A stretch of DNA of 13,172 bases from an uncultured Campylobacteraceae bacterium. GTDB taxonomy: Bacteria > Campylobacterota > Campylobacteria > Campylobacterales > Arcobacteraceae. The stretch spans positions 1 to 13,172 of the forward strand of contig CAJXPH010000054.1 of the NCBI GenBank assembly GCA_913057765.1, read 5' to 3'. Position 1 is the first letter of the stretch. Each line of letters opens with the position of its first letter. The notes under the pieces are model-generated. The model did not search any database and was not told the DNA's origin. It saw nothing but the letters and a program-made list of their open reading frames with translations. Below are positions 1 through 6,641 of this stretch, in pieces. The position numbers and the translations under genes are program-made.

Positions 1-25
1 GCTCGGAGATGTGTATAAGAGACAG
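1..25 (+). other. Nextera transposase adapter remnant (non-genomic)
   Basis: Bases 7-25 (AGATGTGTATAAGAGACAG) are the 19-bp Tn5 mosaic end, and bases 1-6 (GCTCGG) continue it as the 3' part of the Nextera read-2 adapter. This is untrimmed library sequence at a contig end. Genomic sequence starts at about base 26, so the upstream neighbour of the first gene is lost. Confidence 0.95.
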
Positions 26-34
26 GGATATTAG

Positions 35-739
35 ATGAAATTTTTCTTTTTACTATTTTTTACATTTTTAAATTTATATGCAATAAATCCTATGATGTTA
101 CCTATTTCAGGTGTAAAAGTTATGCATATATATTCAAATAATCAAAAAGAACAAATTACCATAGAAAGAGAAATTGCTCCTGTCTGCTTAGATATACCAG
201 TTAATGTTGAAAATTTTCAATCTGGTAATTTAGCTTCAAAAAAAATTCATGAAAAATGTAAAAAAACTCTCATTTCAACAAAAGGAGTAATTCAACCTCT
301 TACTTTAAAAGCAGGTATCACAACAGTAGGAGAACTTGAAGTGTTAGATTTTATTGCAAATAGATCATCAAAAAATTCTAACAAATATATTTTAGTAGAT
401 AGTAGAATATCAGATTGGTTTGATACAGGAACAATCCCTAGTGCTATTAATATTCCATATGATGAATTAGAATATGATGAAGACTTTATAGAAGAATATC
501 ATCAAGCTTATAAGAATTTAGGTGTAAAAGTTTTAGATAAAAAGAAATATGATTTTACAAATGCAAAGACTGCACTATTTTTTTGTAATGGTTCATGGTG
601 TGCACAATCACCAAGAGCAATAAAATATCTTGTAAAAATTGGTTATCCTAAAAATAAAATCTTGTGGTATAGAGGGGGAATAGCTTCTTGGGCTAGTGTT
701 TCGTTAACTTTAACAAAAAATATAGAGGCTAAAGAATAG
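35..739 (+). CDS. Secreted rhodanese-like domain protein
   Basis: 234 aa. Residues 1-16 form a signal peptide (Phe/Leu-rich core, LYA before the likely cleavage), so the protein should be periplasmic. Residues about 95-225 are a rhodanese domain: VDSRISDWFDTGTIPSAINI at 121-140 is the usual 'DvR...GhIpgA' strand-helix, and the active-site loop is C184-N-G-S-W-C189-A-Q-S. C184 sits where the sulfur-carrying cysteine is expected; C189, C51 and C75 are additional, so a thiol or disulfide role is possible. A TAG stop lies directly before the ATG in the same frame, which fixes the start, but the ribosome site is cut by the adapter. Substrate unknown. It converges on the AsmA-like gene, with a shared hairpin between them. 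Family assignment is firm, physiological role is not. Confidence 0.85.
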   Translation: MKFFFLLFFTFLNLYAINPMMLPISGVKVMHIYSNNQKEQITIEREIAPVCLDIPVNVENFQSGNLASKKIHEKCKKTLISTKGVIQPLTLKAGITTVGELEVLDFIANRSSKNSNKYILVDSRISDWFDTGTIPSAINIPYDELEYDEDFIEEYHQAYKNLGVKVLDKKKYDFTNAKTALFFCNGSWCAQSPRAIKYLVKIGYPKNKILWYRGGIASWASVSLTLTKNIEAKE

Positions 740-748
740 CCTCTATTC
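714..748 (-). terminator. Terminator hairpin between convergent genes
   Basis: A perfect 10-bp inverted repeat (ATAGAGGCTA at 722-731, TAGCCTCTAT at 737-746) with a 5-nt loop. On the minus strand it is followed by a run of six T (complement of 715-720), so it terminates the leftward AsmA-like gene well. The plus strand has only a weak T tail. The hairpin overlaps the last codons of the rhodanese gene. Confidence 0.75.
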
Positions 749-750
749 AA

Positions 751-2913
751 TTAGTTGCTACCAAACATTTTTTTAAATGCAGCTGCAATTTCTTTATTTG
801 ATGGTCCATTATCCGCAGTTGCTGAAGCATTATCCTTAGAGGGAGCTTTATTTAATAAGTTATCTAATTTAAAATCACTTCCAAGTTTTTTCTTCAATTT
901 ATCTTCAAATTTTTTCTTATATTTATCAACTTTCTTTTTAACTTTTTTACCATACTTACTTTTTAAGAATGCTTTTGTATCTACTTTTACTTTTGGATTT
1001 GATAAACTTCCTTTTACTGTAGTATCAAAAGTATACTTTGTTATTGTAGCTTGAACTAAAGCATTTATACTGTTTTTATCAGTATCAAGGGTACTACTTG
1101 GAACACTAATTTTTGTATATTTACTTTGCATATCAATTACAGTATTTATAATATTCTTTTTCATATCACTGTTAATAATTACTTTTTCATAAACTTCTTT
1201 TGTTAAATCAAATTTTGCAAAAGTATTGATAGTATCTGAGAATTGATTTTTTACAAATTGTCCATTAAGTAAATTACCACCAACCTTACCTATTTTAGAA
1301 GCTAAATTATAATCAACATTTATATTAGATTTTGAAGTAAAGATTTCTGGGTAATATAACATATGAGTTAAAGATTTTACTTCTACATCTTTTATATTTG
1401 CTTTAAAGTCATCATTTAAAAGATTGAAGTTTAAATTACCACCAAATAAACTTGAACTTCCATCAACTGATAAACTATCAGCACTTTGTTTAATATTACC
1501 AGCTAGTTTAATTGCACCTCTCATTTTAGTCTGTGTGATATCATATAATTTTGAAAGGTCAGTAAAATCAACTGTATAATCACTAACAAAACTTCCTTTT
1601 TCTATATCAAACACTGCTTTTTGTATATCTAGATTTGTTACACTTGTATTTAAATCTATTTTTGAAATAGCTTGTGTATTTACTAAGTCAGTAACAATAT
1701 CACCTTTAAAAATAATAGGTTTTTTCAGTTTTTGTTCAAACTGCTTATTTACTACGGTATTGTTTACTTTACTTTCTAAAATAGTAGTTAAAACTTTTCC
1801 ATCTAGATTTTTTATATCTGCACTTTTTATTTTTGCATCAATATTCATTAAACCATTTGCATAATTTGGTTGATTTAATAAATTTAATAGAGACTCTATT
1901 TTTGCTTTATTTACAGTTACATTTACATATTCAGGTTTTGAATCTACTACTTTCATATCATAAGTGGTATCACTTGCAAAAATATCTGAAGTTCCATCAA
2001 CTTTTATAACACCATTATCTACACTAACTAATCCTGAAGTAGTATAAGAACCATTAAACTTTTGATTTATAATTTGTTCTAATTTAGACAAATCTTTTAC
2101 AAATACTTTATAATCAGTATTTATAACTGATGTTTTTAAATTTATATTTGCTTTTTCAACATCAACTTTTGCAACAGAACTATCAAAATCAACTTTTGTA
2201 TCTGCCATATTAGGTGATAACTTCGTAATAATATCACCATTAAAAGATATAGGGGAAGTAGGCGCTTCTTTTAATTCTTTATTTATAACTTTTGCATTTA
2301 AAATACCATTTGAAATTTTTGTTGTGATTAAACCGTCTAATGTTGGGATATCTGCACTTTTTATATTTGCATTAATATCAATATTTCCATTTGCATAAAT
2401 TGGTTGATTTACTATATTTAATAATTCTTCAATTTTTGCACTTTTCATATTAAATAAAATATTACTAGGTTTAAAATCAACTAGATTTATATCATATGAA
2501 GTATCACTAGAAGCAATTGAACTAATTCCTTTTACAATAGCTAGTTCTTGATTACCTTTTACTGTTCCTTTTGTTGAAAAAGGACCATTAAGTTTTTGTT
2601 TTGTGATATTTTGTAAAGTTGAAAGTTCTTTAATATTTACATCATAATTCAAATCAACATTTTTTGCAAAGATATTTAAATCTCCTTGAACATTAATTGT
2701 TGAGTTATCATCAATAGTTGCGTTAAATAATATATCGTTTAGAGTTAATTTAAAATCATTAACTTTCATTGTTACGTCTTTTTGACCTTCATTAACTTTT
2801 TCTTCTATAATTGAAGCAACATAAGAATTACCTGGAGCTGTGAATAGTAGTCCGTAAATTCCTGCTAGTATCAATACAATTAAAAATGTAAGCCCAAAGA
2901 ATAGTTTTTTCAT
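751..2913 (-). CDS. AsmA/TamB-like membrane-anchored repeat protein
   Basis: 720 aa from the ATG at 2913, which has AAAGG 7 nt upstream. A longer reading frame (to 2958) would begin upstream of the predicted -10 box, so it is not used. Residues 5-25 are one membrane anchor. The rest is predicted periplasmic, beta-strand-rich and low in Cys and Trp. Three diverged repeats of exactly 178 residues are visible: motifs ending in 'KLNG', 'KFNG' and 'KMRG' put the Gly at 110, 288 and 466, and NQPIYANG at 169 returns as NQPNYANG at 347. A Lys-rich stretch (646-677) precedes a polar tail. The architecture fits AsmA-like/repeating beta-groove proteins, which are proposed to carry lipids between inner and outer membranes. 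I infer this from architecture; no family signature is decisive. Single-gene transcription unit. Confidence 0.6.
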   Translation of the reverse strand: MKKLFFGLTFLIVLILAGIYGLLFTAPGNSYVASIIEEKVNEGQKDVTMKVNDFKLTLNDILFNATIDDNSTINVQGDLNIFAKNVDLNYDVNIKELSTLQNITKQKLNGPFSTKGTVKGNQELAIVKGISSIASSDTSYDINLVDFKPSNILFNMKSAKIEELLNIVNQPIYANGNIDINANIKSADIPTLDGLITTKISNGILNAKVINKELKEAPTSPISFNGDIITKLSPNMADTKVDFDSSVAKVDVEKANINLKTSVINTDYKVFVKDLSKLEQIINQKFNGSYTTSGLVSVDNGVIKVDGTSDIFASDTTYDMKVVDSKPEYVNVTVNKAKIESLLNLLNQPNYANGLMNIDAKIKSADIKNLDGKVLTTILESKVNNTVVNKQFEQKLKKPIIFKGDIVTDLVNTQAISKIDLNTSVTNLDIQKAVFDIEKGSFVSDYTVDFTDLSKLYDITQTKMRGAIKLAGNIKQSADSLSVDGSSSLFGGNLNFNLLNDDFKANIKDVEVKSLTHMLYYPEIFTSKSNINVDYNLASKIGKVGGNLLNGQFVKNQFSDTINTFAKFDLTKEVYEKVIINSDMKKNIINTVIDMQSKYTKISVPSSTLDTDKNSINALVQATITKYTFDTTVKGSLSNPKVKVDTKAFLKSKYGKKVKKKVDKYKKKFEDKLKKKLGSDFKLDNLLNKAPSKDNASATADNGPSNKEIAAAFKKMFGSN

Positions 2914-2946
2914 TTTATTACCTTTTATTTCATTTAGAGAGTAACA

Positions 2947-2952
2947 ATTATA
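2947..2952 (-). promoter_or_regulatory. -10 box of the AsmA-like gene
   Basis: Minus-strand TATAAT in the context GATGTATAATTG, 34 nt upstream of the ATG at 2913. No convincing -35, as is usual for Campylobacterota sigma-70 promoters. The predicted start site lies at about 2940. Confidence 0.6.
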
Positions 2953-2961
2953 CATCAATAA

Positions 2962-2987
2962 AATTAAAAATAAAATTATTTTTAATT
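2962..2987. repeat. 26-bp AT-only palindrome
   Basis: Perfect inverted repeat with 12-bp arms (AATTAAAAATAA and TTATTTTTAATT) and a 2-bp spacer. It sits 10-40 bp upstream of the -10 box of the leftward gene, where a -35 or UP element would lie. It could be an operator, a curved-DNA element or chance in AT-rich sequence. Confidence 0.6.
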
Positions 2988-3157
2988 CATTAAAGTACTC
3001 TTTACTATAGAAATTTTAACAAAGAAAGGTAAACCAATGGCACAAAAAAAAATTTACATAAAAATTTTAATAATCGCAAAATAGAAAATACTGTTACCTA
3101 AAGTAATCATGCAAAAAAATATTCTTTTAACTAATCAAATTTTAAATATATTTGATG

Positions 3158-3163
3158 TATAAT
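3158..3163 (+). promoter_or_regulatory. -10 box of atpE
   Basis: TATAAT preceded by TG, in an AT-rich context ending at 3164. The sequence becomes clearly richer in G and C right after it, as expected for the start of a structured transcript. Predicted start site about 3170. Confidence 0.65.
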
Positions 3164-3164
3164 T

Positions 3165-3283
3165 TTGGCCGAACAAGGTGTCAAGTAGGGAAATATTTGC
3201 ATTTATGTAAGTATTGCTACAGTTTACTGTGGTTACGCTATCCGAACAGACTTTGGTCAAAAATATTTTTTAAGGATTCACGA
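3165..3283 (+). promoter_or_regulatory. Structured 5' leader of atpE
   Basis: About 115 nt between the -10 box and the atpE start. Visible elements: a hairpin GCTACAG-TTTA-CTGTGGT (3216-3233, two G-U pairs), a weaker one around 3194-3213, possible closing pairing of TTGGCC (3165-3170) with GGTCAA (3255-3260), and a CCGAACA direct repeat (3169, 3242). It matches no riboswitch family that I recognise. A translation-control element or processed small RNA is possible. Confidence 0.4.
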
Positions 3284-3595
3284 ATGAAAAAAATCGTTTT
3301 ATTAATGCTTGCTATCGCTGGAGCTGCTCTTGCTGCTGACGGTGCTGTTGCAAACGAAACATTAAAAGCTTACTCTGTAGTTGCTGCAGGTATTGGTCTT
3401 GGTCTTGCTGCACTTGGTGGTGCTATTGGTATGGGTAACACTGCTGCTGCAACTATTGCTGGTACTGCTAGAAACCCAGGTCTTGGTGGAAAATTAATGA
3501 CAACTATGTTCATTGCTTTAGCGATGATCGAAGCACAAGTTATTTATGCACTTGTTGTTGCTATGATTGCATTATATGCAAACCCATTCCTTTAA
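3284..3595 (+). CDS. atpE: ATP synthase F0 subunit c
   Basis: 103 aa. Forms the membrane rotor ring of F1F0 ATP synthase. Residues 1-17 are a hydrophobic, signal-like extension (ending AGAALA) typical of Campylobacterota c subunits and absent from the roughly 80-residue enterobacterial form. Helix 1 (about 29-52) carries the Gly-rich packing motif (G36, G38, G40, G45, G46, G49, G51). The polar loop is A62-R63-N64-P65-G66. Helix 2 (about 70-98) carries the ion-binding carboxylate E83 in MIEAQVIYA. Ala follows E83 where sodium-type rings have Ser/Thr, so proton coupling is likely (inference). The start at 3284 has AAGGA 7 nt upstream; an in-frame extension to 3152 overlaps the promoter and is rejected. 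It stands alone with its own promoter and terminator, apart from the other atp genes. Codon use is more GC-rich than in neighbouring genes, as for a highly expressed gene. Confidence 0.97.
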   Translation: MKKIVLLMLAIAGAALAADGAVANETLKAYSVVAAGIGLGLAALGGAIGMGNTAAATIAGTARNPGLGGKLMTTMFIALAMIEAQVIYALVVAMIALYANPFL

Positions 3596-3622
3596 GATCT
3601 AGATTACAGATTTTATAGATTT

Positions 3623-3660
3623 AAAAAGGTCAAGAGTTTTTACTCTTGGCCTTTTTTTTA
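3623..3660 (+). terminator. Rho-independent terminator of atpE
   Basis: Ten-pair stem GGTCAAGAGT / ACTCTTGGCC (one G-U pair) with a TTTT loop, followed by eight T (3652-3659) and preceded by A(5). Strong intrinsic terminator. Confidence 0.92.
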
Positions 3661-3772
3661 CTTCTATTTTTAACTATCTCTCTTTTCAAAAATATTTATT
3701 CTCAAAACTTTTAACTTAAAAAATTAAATTAAATTTTCACAAATAAGCCACTTTTATGCCATTCTAGTTTGA

Positions 3773-3778
3773 TATAGT
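3773..3778 (+). promoter_or_regulatory. Putative -10 box of the chemoreceptor gene
   Basis: TATAGT 55 nt upstream of the chosen ATG, followed by a run of A. No -35 visible. One mismatch to consensus, so the call is tentative. Confidence 0.4.
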
Positions 3779-3833
3779 AAAAAAAAGTAAATAAATAATG
3801 TCTATAAAACAGTATTTATTAAAAAGGGAAATA

Positions 3834-5957
3834 ATGAAAATAGATAGTATAAAAGGGAAAATATTAGGGCTTGTTATGTTTAGTACCGTCATATCATTTA
3901 TGATATTAGGTTTTTATAATGCAAAAAATAATTATAGTTCGCAATATAACCTTATTAAACAAAAAGAATTAAATTTAGCAAAAAGTACCTCAAAATTTAT
4001 TAACAATTATATTCAATCAAAGATTAATGTAGTTGAAGCCGTAGCAAAAGAAATAACACCATTAACATTAACAATTGACAATTCAAAAATTGTTGATAAA
4101 CTTAGATTAGGGAAGGAAGCTGGTAAATTTGAAGGATTATATCTTGGTATTGGAGAAAATGGTAACTTCCTTCAATATGATGCTAGTTCAAGAAAACCTG
4201 AAAAAGACAACTATGATTCTAGAGCTAGACCTTGGTATAAAAAAGCTGTTAAATTAAATGGTCCAGCAGTTAGTGAACCATATGTGGATTTTACAAGTAA
4301 AAAATTAGTACTTTCAGTTTCTGCTCCTATAACAAAAGATGGTAAGATTATTGCAGTAATAGGTTCTGATATATTTATTGATACAATTGTTGATAGTGTA
4401 TTAAAAGTAAAACTTGATGGAAAAGGAAGTGCATACCTTTTAAATGAAAAAGAAAATATTATCATTCATAAAAATCAAAAACTTTTTAATAAAAAAGACG
4501 TCATATATACACAAGTTAAAACAAATGAGAAAGATTCATTTGGAGAAACTATTGAAAATGGGATTGAAGAGTTAGTAGCCTATAGTACAATAGATACAAC
4601 AAAATGGAAACTTGTAATCAAGCTTAATAAAGATTCAATCTTTGAAGAAATAAATAATCAAATTATGCAAGAAGTAATTTTATACCTTGCACTTCTTTTG
4701 GTAATTTTGGGACTTATTTTATTTTCGTTAACAAAAATATTATCACCTTTAAAAACTGTTGAAAATGGATTAAATTTCTTTTTTAGATATTTAAAAAGTG
4801 ATGAAAATGAAATAAAAAAAATTAATATTGATACAAATGATGAATTTGGAAATATGGCAAAAGTTATTAACACGGAAATGCAAATAATTTCAGAAGGAAT
4901 TGATCAAGACAAAGAATTAATTAATAATGTAAAAGAAGTAGTATCTGAAGTAAATAAAGGAAAACTAGATATAAAAGTTGAAAATTCTGCTTCAAATAAA
5001 TCACTAAATGAATTAAAAGATATATTAAATGAAATGATTACAACCATTAGTCATAATGTAAATAGTGACATCAATCCTATTTTATCTCAACTTCAAGAGT
5101 ATTCAGAATTAAATTTTGAAAATAATATTCAAAATGCAAATGGAAATATTTCAAAAGGTTTAAATGACCTATGTAATATTATTAATCAAATGCTACAAGA
5201 AAATAAGATAAATGGTTTAGAATTAGAAGATAGTTCAAGAATTTTACTTCAAAATGTCGATGTTTTAAATAGATCATCAAATGAAACTGCAGTATCTTTG
5301 GAAGAAACAGCAGCGGCACTAGAAGAAATCACAAGTACTGTTGTAAATAATACTAATAGAATTGCAGAAATGTCTAATCATTCAGATGAGCTTTCAAAAT
5401 CAATCAAAGAAGGTCAAAAACTGGCTAATTCAACTGTTATATCAATGGATGAGATTAATGAGCAAACACAGGCTATTGCAGAAGCAATTACAGTAATTGA
5501 CCAAATTGCTTTCCAAACAAATATTCTTTCTTTAAATGCTGCAGTCGAAGCAGCAACAGCAGGTGAAGCAGGAAAAGGATTTGCAGTTGTTGCGCAAGAG
5601 GTTAGAAATCTTGCAGCTCGTTCAGCGGAAGCAGCAAAAGAGATTAAAGATTTAGTTGGAAATGCTACACAAAAAACAGATAGTGGAAAACAAATTGCAG
5701 ATAGTATGATAAAAGGATACGAAAAATTAAATGAAAATATTTTAAAAACTACAGATGCTATTGTTGATATTTCAGAAGCGTCAAAAGAACAAAAGACTAG
5801 TATTGAGCAAATAAATGATGTAGTTACAAGATTAGACCAACAGTCACAAAAAAACGCATCAGTTGCAACACAAGCTCATGATATTGCAGAAAATACTTCA
5901 AAACTAGCATATGAAATTTTAGAAACTGTAAATAAAAAGAAATTTAGAGAAAGTTAA
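3834..5957 (+). CDS. Methyl-accepting chemotaxis protein, dCache sensor
   Basis: 707 aa from the ATG at 3834, which has AAGGGA just upstream; an in-frame ATG at 3798 lacks such a site. Order: short cytoplasmic start, TM1 (about 9-28), periplasmic double-Cache domain (about 31-279), TM2 (about 282-300), HAMP-like linker, and a long cytoplasmic signalling helix pair. The Cache domain shows R132-P-W-Y-K-K-A, the motif that holds the carboxyl and amino groups of small ligands in many amino-acid sensors, so an amino acid or similar ligand is plausible but unproven. The kinase-control hairpin tip is at 556-572 ([17 protein letters not shown]), followed by [20 protein letters not shown]. It should signal through CheW/CheA to flagella. 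There is no C-terminal CheR/CheB pentapeptide. Single-gene unit. Confidence 0.93.
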   Translation: MKIDSIKGKILGLVMFSTVISFMILGFYNAKNNYSSQYNLIKQKELNLAKSTSKFINNYIQSKINVVEAVAKEITPLTLTIDNSKIVDKLRLGKEAGKFEGLYLGIGENGNFLQYDASSRKPEKDNYDSRARPWYKKAVKLNGPAVSEPYVDFTSKKLVLSVSAPITKDGKIIAVIGSDIFIDTIVDSVLKVKLDGKGSAYLLNEKENIIIHKNQKLFNKKDVIYTQVKTNEKDSFGETIENGIEELVAYSTIDTTKWKLVIKLNKDSIFEEINNQIMQEVILYLALLLVILGLILFSLTKILSPLKTVENGLNFFFRYLKSDENEIKKINIDTNDEFGNMAKVINTEMQIISEGIDQDKELINNVKEVVSEVNKGKLDIKVENSASNKSLNELKDILNEMITTISHNVNSDINPILSQLQEYSELNFENNIQNANGNISKGLNDLCNIINQMLQENKINGLELEDSSRILLQNVDVLNRSSNETAVSLEETAAALEEITSTVVNNTNRIAEMSNHSDELSKSIKEGQKLANSTVISMDEINEQTQAIAEAITVIDQIAFQTNILSLNAAVEAATAGEAGKGFAVVAQEVRNLAARSAEAAKEIKDLVGNATQKTDSGKQIADSMIKGYEKLNENILKTTDAIVDISEASKEQKTSIEQINDVVTRLDQQSQKNASVATQAHDIAENTSKLAYEILETVNKKKFRES

Positions 5958-5958
5958 A

Positions 5959-5988
5959 AATAGTCAAGAGATTCTTCTCTTGACTATT
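5959..5988 (+). terminator. Terminator hairpin of the chemoreceptor gene
   Basis: Perfect 12-bp stem (AATAGTCAAGAG / CTCTTGACTATT) with a 6-nt loop, starting 1 nt after the stop codon. The T tail is weak (ATTACTTTCG), so termination may be partial. The stem core GTCAAGAG is shared with the atpE terminator. Confidence 0.7.
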
Positions 5989-6059
5989 ACTTTCGTAGTG
6001 AACAATATTTTAAGTTAAACTTATGGATTTTAGTTGTAAAATTCGCCTCTTAATTAATA

Positions 6060-6065
6060 TATAAT
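6060..6065 (+). promoter_or_regulatory. -10 box of tRNA-Leu
   Basis: TATAAT 38 bp before the mature tRNA 5' end. A TTGTAA at 6034-6039 could act as -35, but the 20-bp spacing is long. Confidence 0.5.
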
Positions 6066-6102
6066 AGTTAACTTAAAAAGAATATATTAATTTAAAATAT
6101 GT

Positions 6103-6186
6103 GCAGCTGTGGTGGAACGGTAGACACGCGGGCTTGAGGGGCTCGTGCTTAACGGCGTGAGGGTTCAAATCCCTCCAGCTGCACCA
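6103..6186 (+). tRNA. tRNA-Leu (anticodon GAG)
   Basis: 84 nt including an encoded CCA (6184-6186). The acceptor stem GCAGCTG pairs with CAGCTGC, discriminator A. The D-arm is GTG...CAC with the GG of the D-loop. The anticodon stem CGGGC/GCTCG encloses loop TTGAGGG, giving anticodon GAG at 6136-6138 (reads CUC and CUU). A long class II variable arm is consistent with leucine. The T-arm is GAGGG-TTCAAAT-CCCTC. The gene converges on the minus-strand metal cluster, with no obvious terminator in the 49-bp gap. Confidence 0.95.
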
Positions 6187-6235
6187 CTCTTAAAATAAAT
6201 ATCTTTAGTAATCTTTTATATTTAGAATTTAATAA

Positions 6236-6460
6236 CTAAACGTTTAATTCTGTTTGAGTTTCTTTTGAAGAAGTTTTTTTCTTAGTTTGATAAAGCATAT
6301 GATGCCATAGTGCAAATCCACAAAAAGCAGCACCTGCTCCTATATGAATTTTTTTTGCAAGTTTGTTTTTCATAAACATTGAAGTAACAACTGTTGCACC
6401 CAAAGTTGCTGTCATTCCAATTTTAGCTGCTTCTTTTTGTACTTCTAAATCAATTGGCAT
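6236..6460 (-). CDS. Small two-helix membrane protein, metal cluster
   Basis: 74 aa, no family recognised with certainty. Two short Gly/Ala-rich hydrophobic segments: about 14-30 (GMTATLGATVVTSMFM) and about 38-57 (IHIGAGAAFCGFALWHHMLY), joined by a KNKLAKK turn. His residues H39 and H53/H54 stand at opposite ends of the second helix with a Cys between (C47), so metal or haem ligation is possible. The tail is polar and Lys-rich. Its ATG lies inside the end of the 39-aa gene (11-nt overlap), so the two are probably translationally coupled and expressed from the Fur-box promoter at about 6600. It fits the small glycine-rich accessory proteins that accompany P1B ATPases; partner role inferred from position only. 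Confidence 0.75.
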   Translation of the reverse strand: MPIDLEVQKEAAKIGMTATLGATVVTSMFMKNKLAKKIHIGAGAAFCGFALWHHMLYQTKKKTSSKETQTELNV

Positions 6461-6569
6461 TTCTCTCTTTCCTTTTTTTTCTTCTTTTTATAGTTTTAGC
6501 AGTCCCATCTAATGTTTTCACAGTTAAGGCTGCTGTTAAAATTGTTGCAAGAGGTAATAAAAATGGCAT
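6450..6569 (-). CDS. 39-aa basic membrane microprotein
   Basis: A short ORF starting at 6569 with a strong ribosome site (AAGGAAG, 4 nt before the ATG). It encodes a hydrophobic N-terminus (MPFLLPLATILTAALTV, about residues 1-17) followed by a strongly basic tail (K25-T-I-K-R-R-K-K-R-K-E-R). This is the topology of a single-pass membrane protein with a cytoplasmic positive patch. It overlaps the 74-aa gene by 11 nt (its TGA lies after that ATG). It is the first gene behind two Fur-like palindromes and a TAAAAT -10 box. No homologue recognised. A role as a scaffold or regulator of the adjacent ATPase is inference; chance ORF is less likely given the ribosome site, the coupling and the protein-like composition. 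Confidence 0.6.
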   Translation of the reverse strand: MPFLLPLATILTAALTVKTLDGTAKTIKRRKKRKERNAN

Positions 6570-6580
6570 AATCTTCCTTT

Positions 6581-6595
6581 TGATAATAATTATCA
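6581..6595. promoter_or_regulatory. Fur box (perfect 7-1-7 palindrome)
   Basis: TGATAAT-A-ATTATCA, an exact inverted repeat matching the 7-1-7 Fur-box model. It lies between the predicted -10 (6599-6604) and the 39-aa ORF on the minus strand, covering the expected transcription start. Confidence 0.75.
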
Positions 6596-6598
6596 TTA

Positions 6599-6604
6599 AT
6601 TTTA
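6599..6604 (-). promoter_or_regulatory. -10 box for the small-protein pair
   Basis: Minus-strand TAAAAT in the context TTAGATAAAATTA, flanked on both sides by Fur-like palindromes. Tentative, as one mismatch in AT-rich sequence is common. Confidence 0.4.
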
Positions 6605-6626
6605 TCTAAGTAAGTTTAAACTAAAC

Positions 6627-6641
6627 TGATAACTATTATCA
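6627..6641. promoter_or_regulatory. Second Fur box
   Basis: TGATAAC-T-ATTATCA, a 7-1-7 palindrome with one mismatch. It overlaps the stop codon of the ATPase (6639-6641) and lies over the -35 region of the promoter for the small genes. With the box at 6581 it brackets the promoter. Confidence 0.65.

Larger units (their letters stand above)
2914..3283. other. Divergent intergenic region (370 bp)
   Basis: Lies between the AsmA-like gene and atpE. It holds two outward promoters with the same TGTATAAT -10 string, a 26-bp AT-only palindrome, a 15-codon ORF with a good ribosome site (3037-3084, starting MAQKK; AAAGG 7 nt upstream) and a comparatively GC-richer atpE leader. No longer gene was found on either strand. 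Confidence 0.7.

Noticed and set aside
755..1054. Plus-strand ORF opposite the AsmA-like C-terminus
   Set aside because: Shadow of the Lys-rich coding region; no promoter or ribosome site of its own.
2914..2958. N-terminal extension of the AsmA-like protein
   Set aside because: It would start upstream of the predicted -10 box and transcription start; the ATG at 2913 has a ribosome site and begins a normal membrane anchor.
3152..3283. N-terminal extension of atpE by 44 residues
   Set aside because: The extra part overlaps the -10 box and leader, has no ribosome site, and the known family start fits the ATG at 3284 with AAGGA upstream.
3746..3761. Sigma-54-like site on the minus strand (TGGCA...TGGC with correct GG/GC spacing)
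   Set aside because: It points away from the chemoreceptor gene toward the atpE terminator with no gene to drive, and TTGC is imperfect; likely chance.
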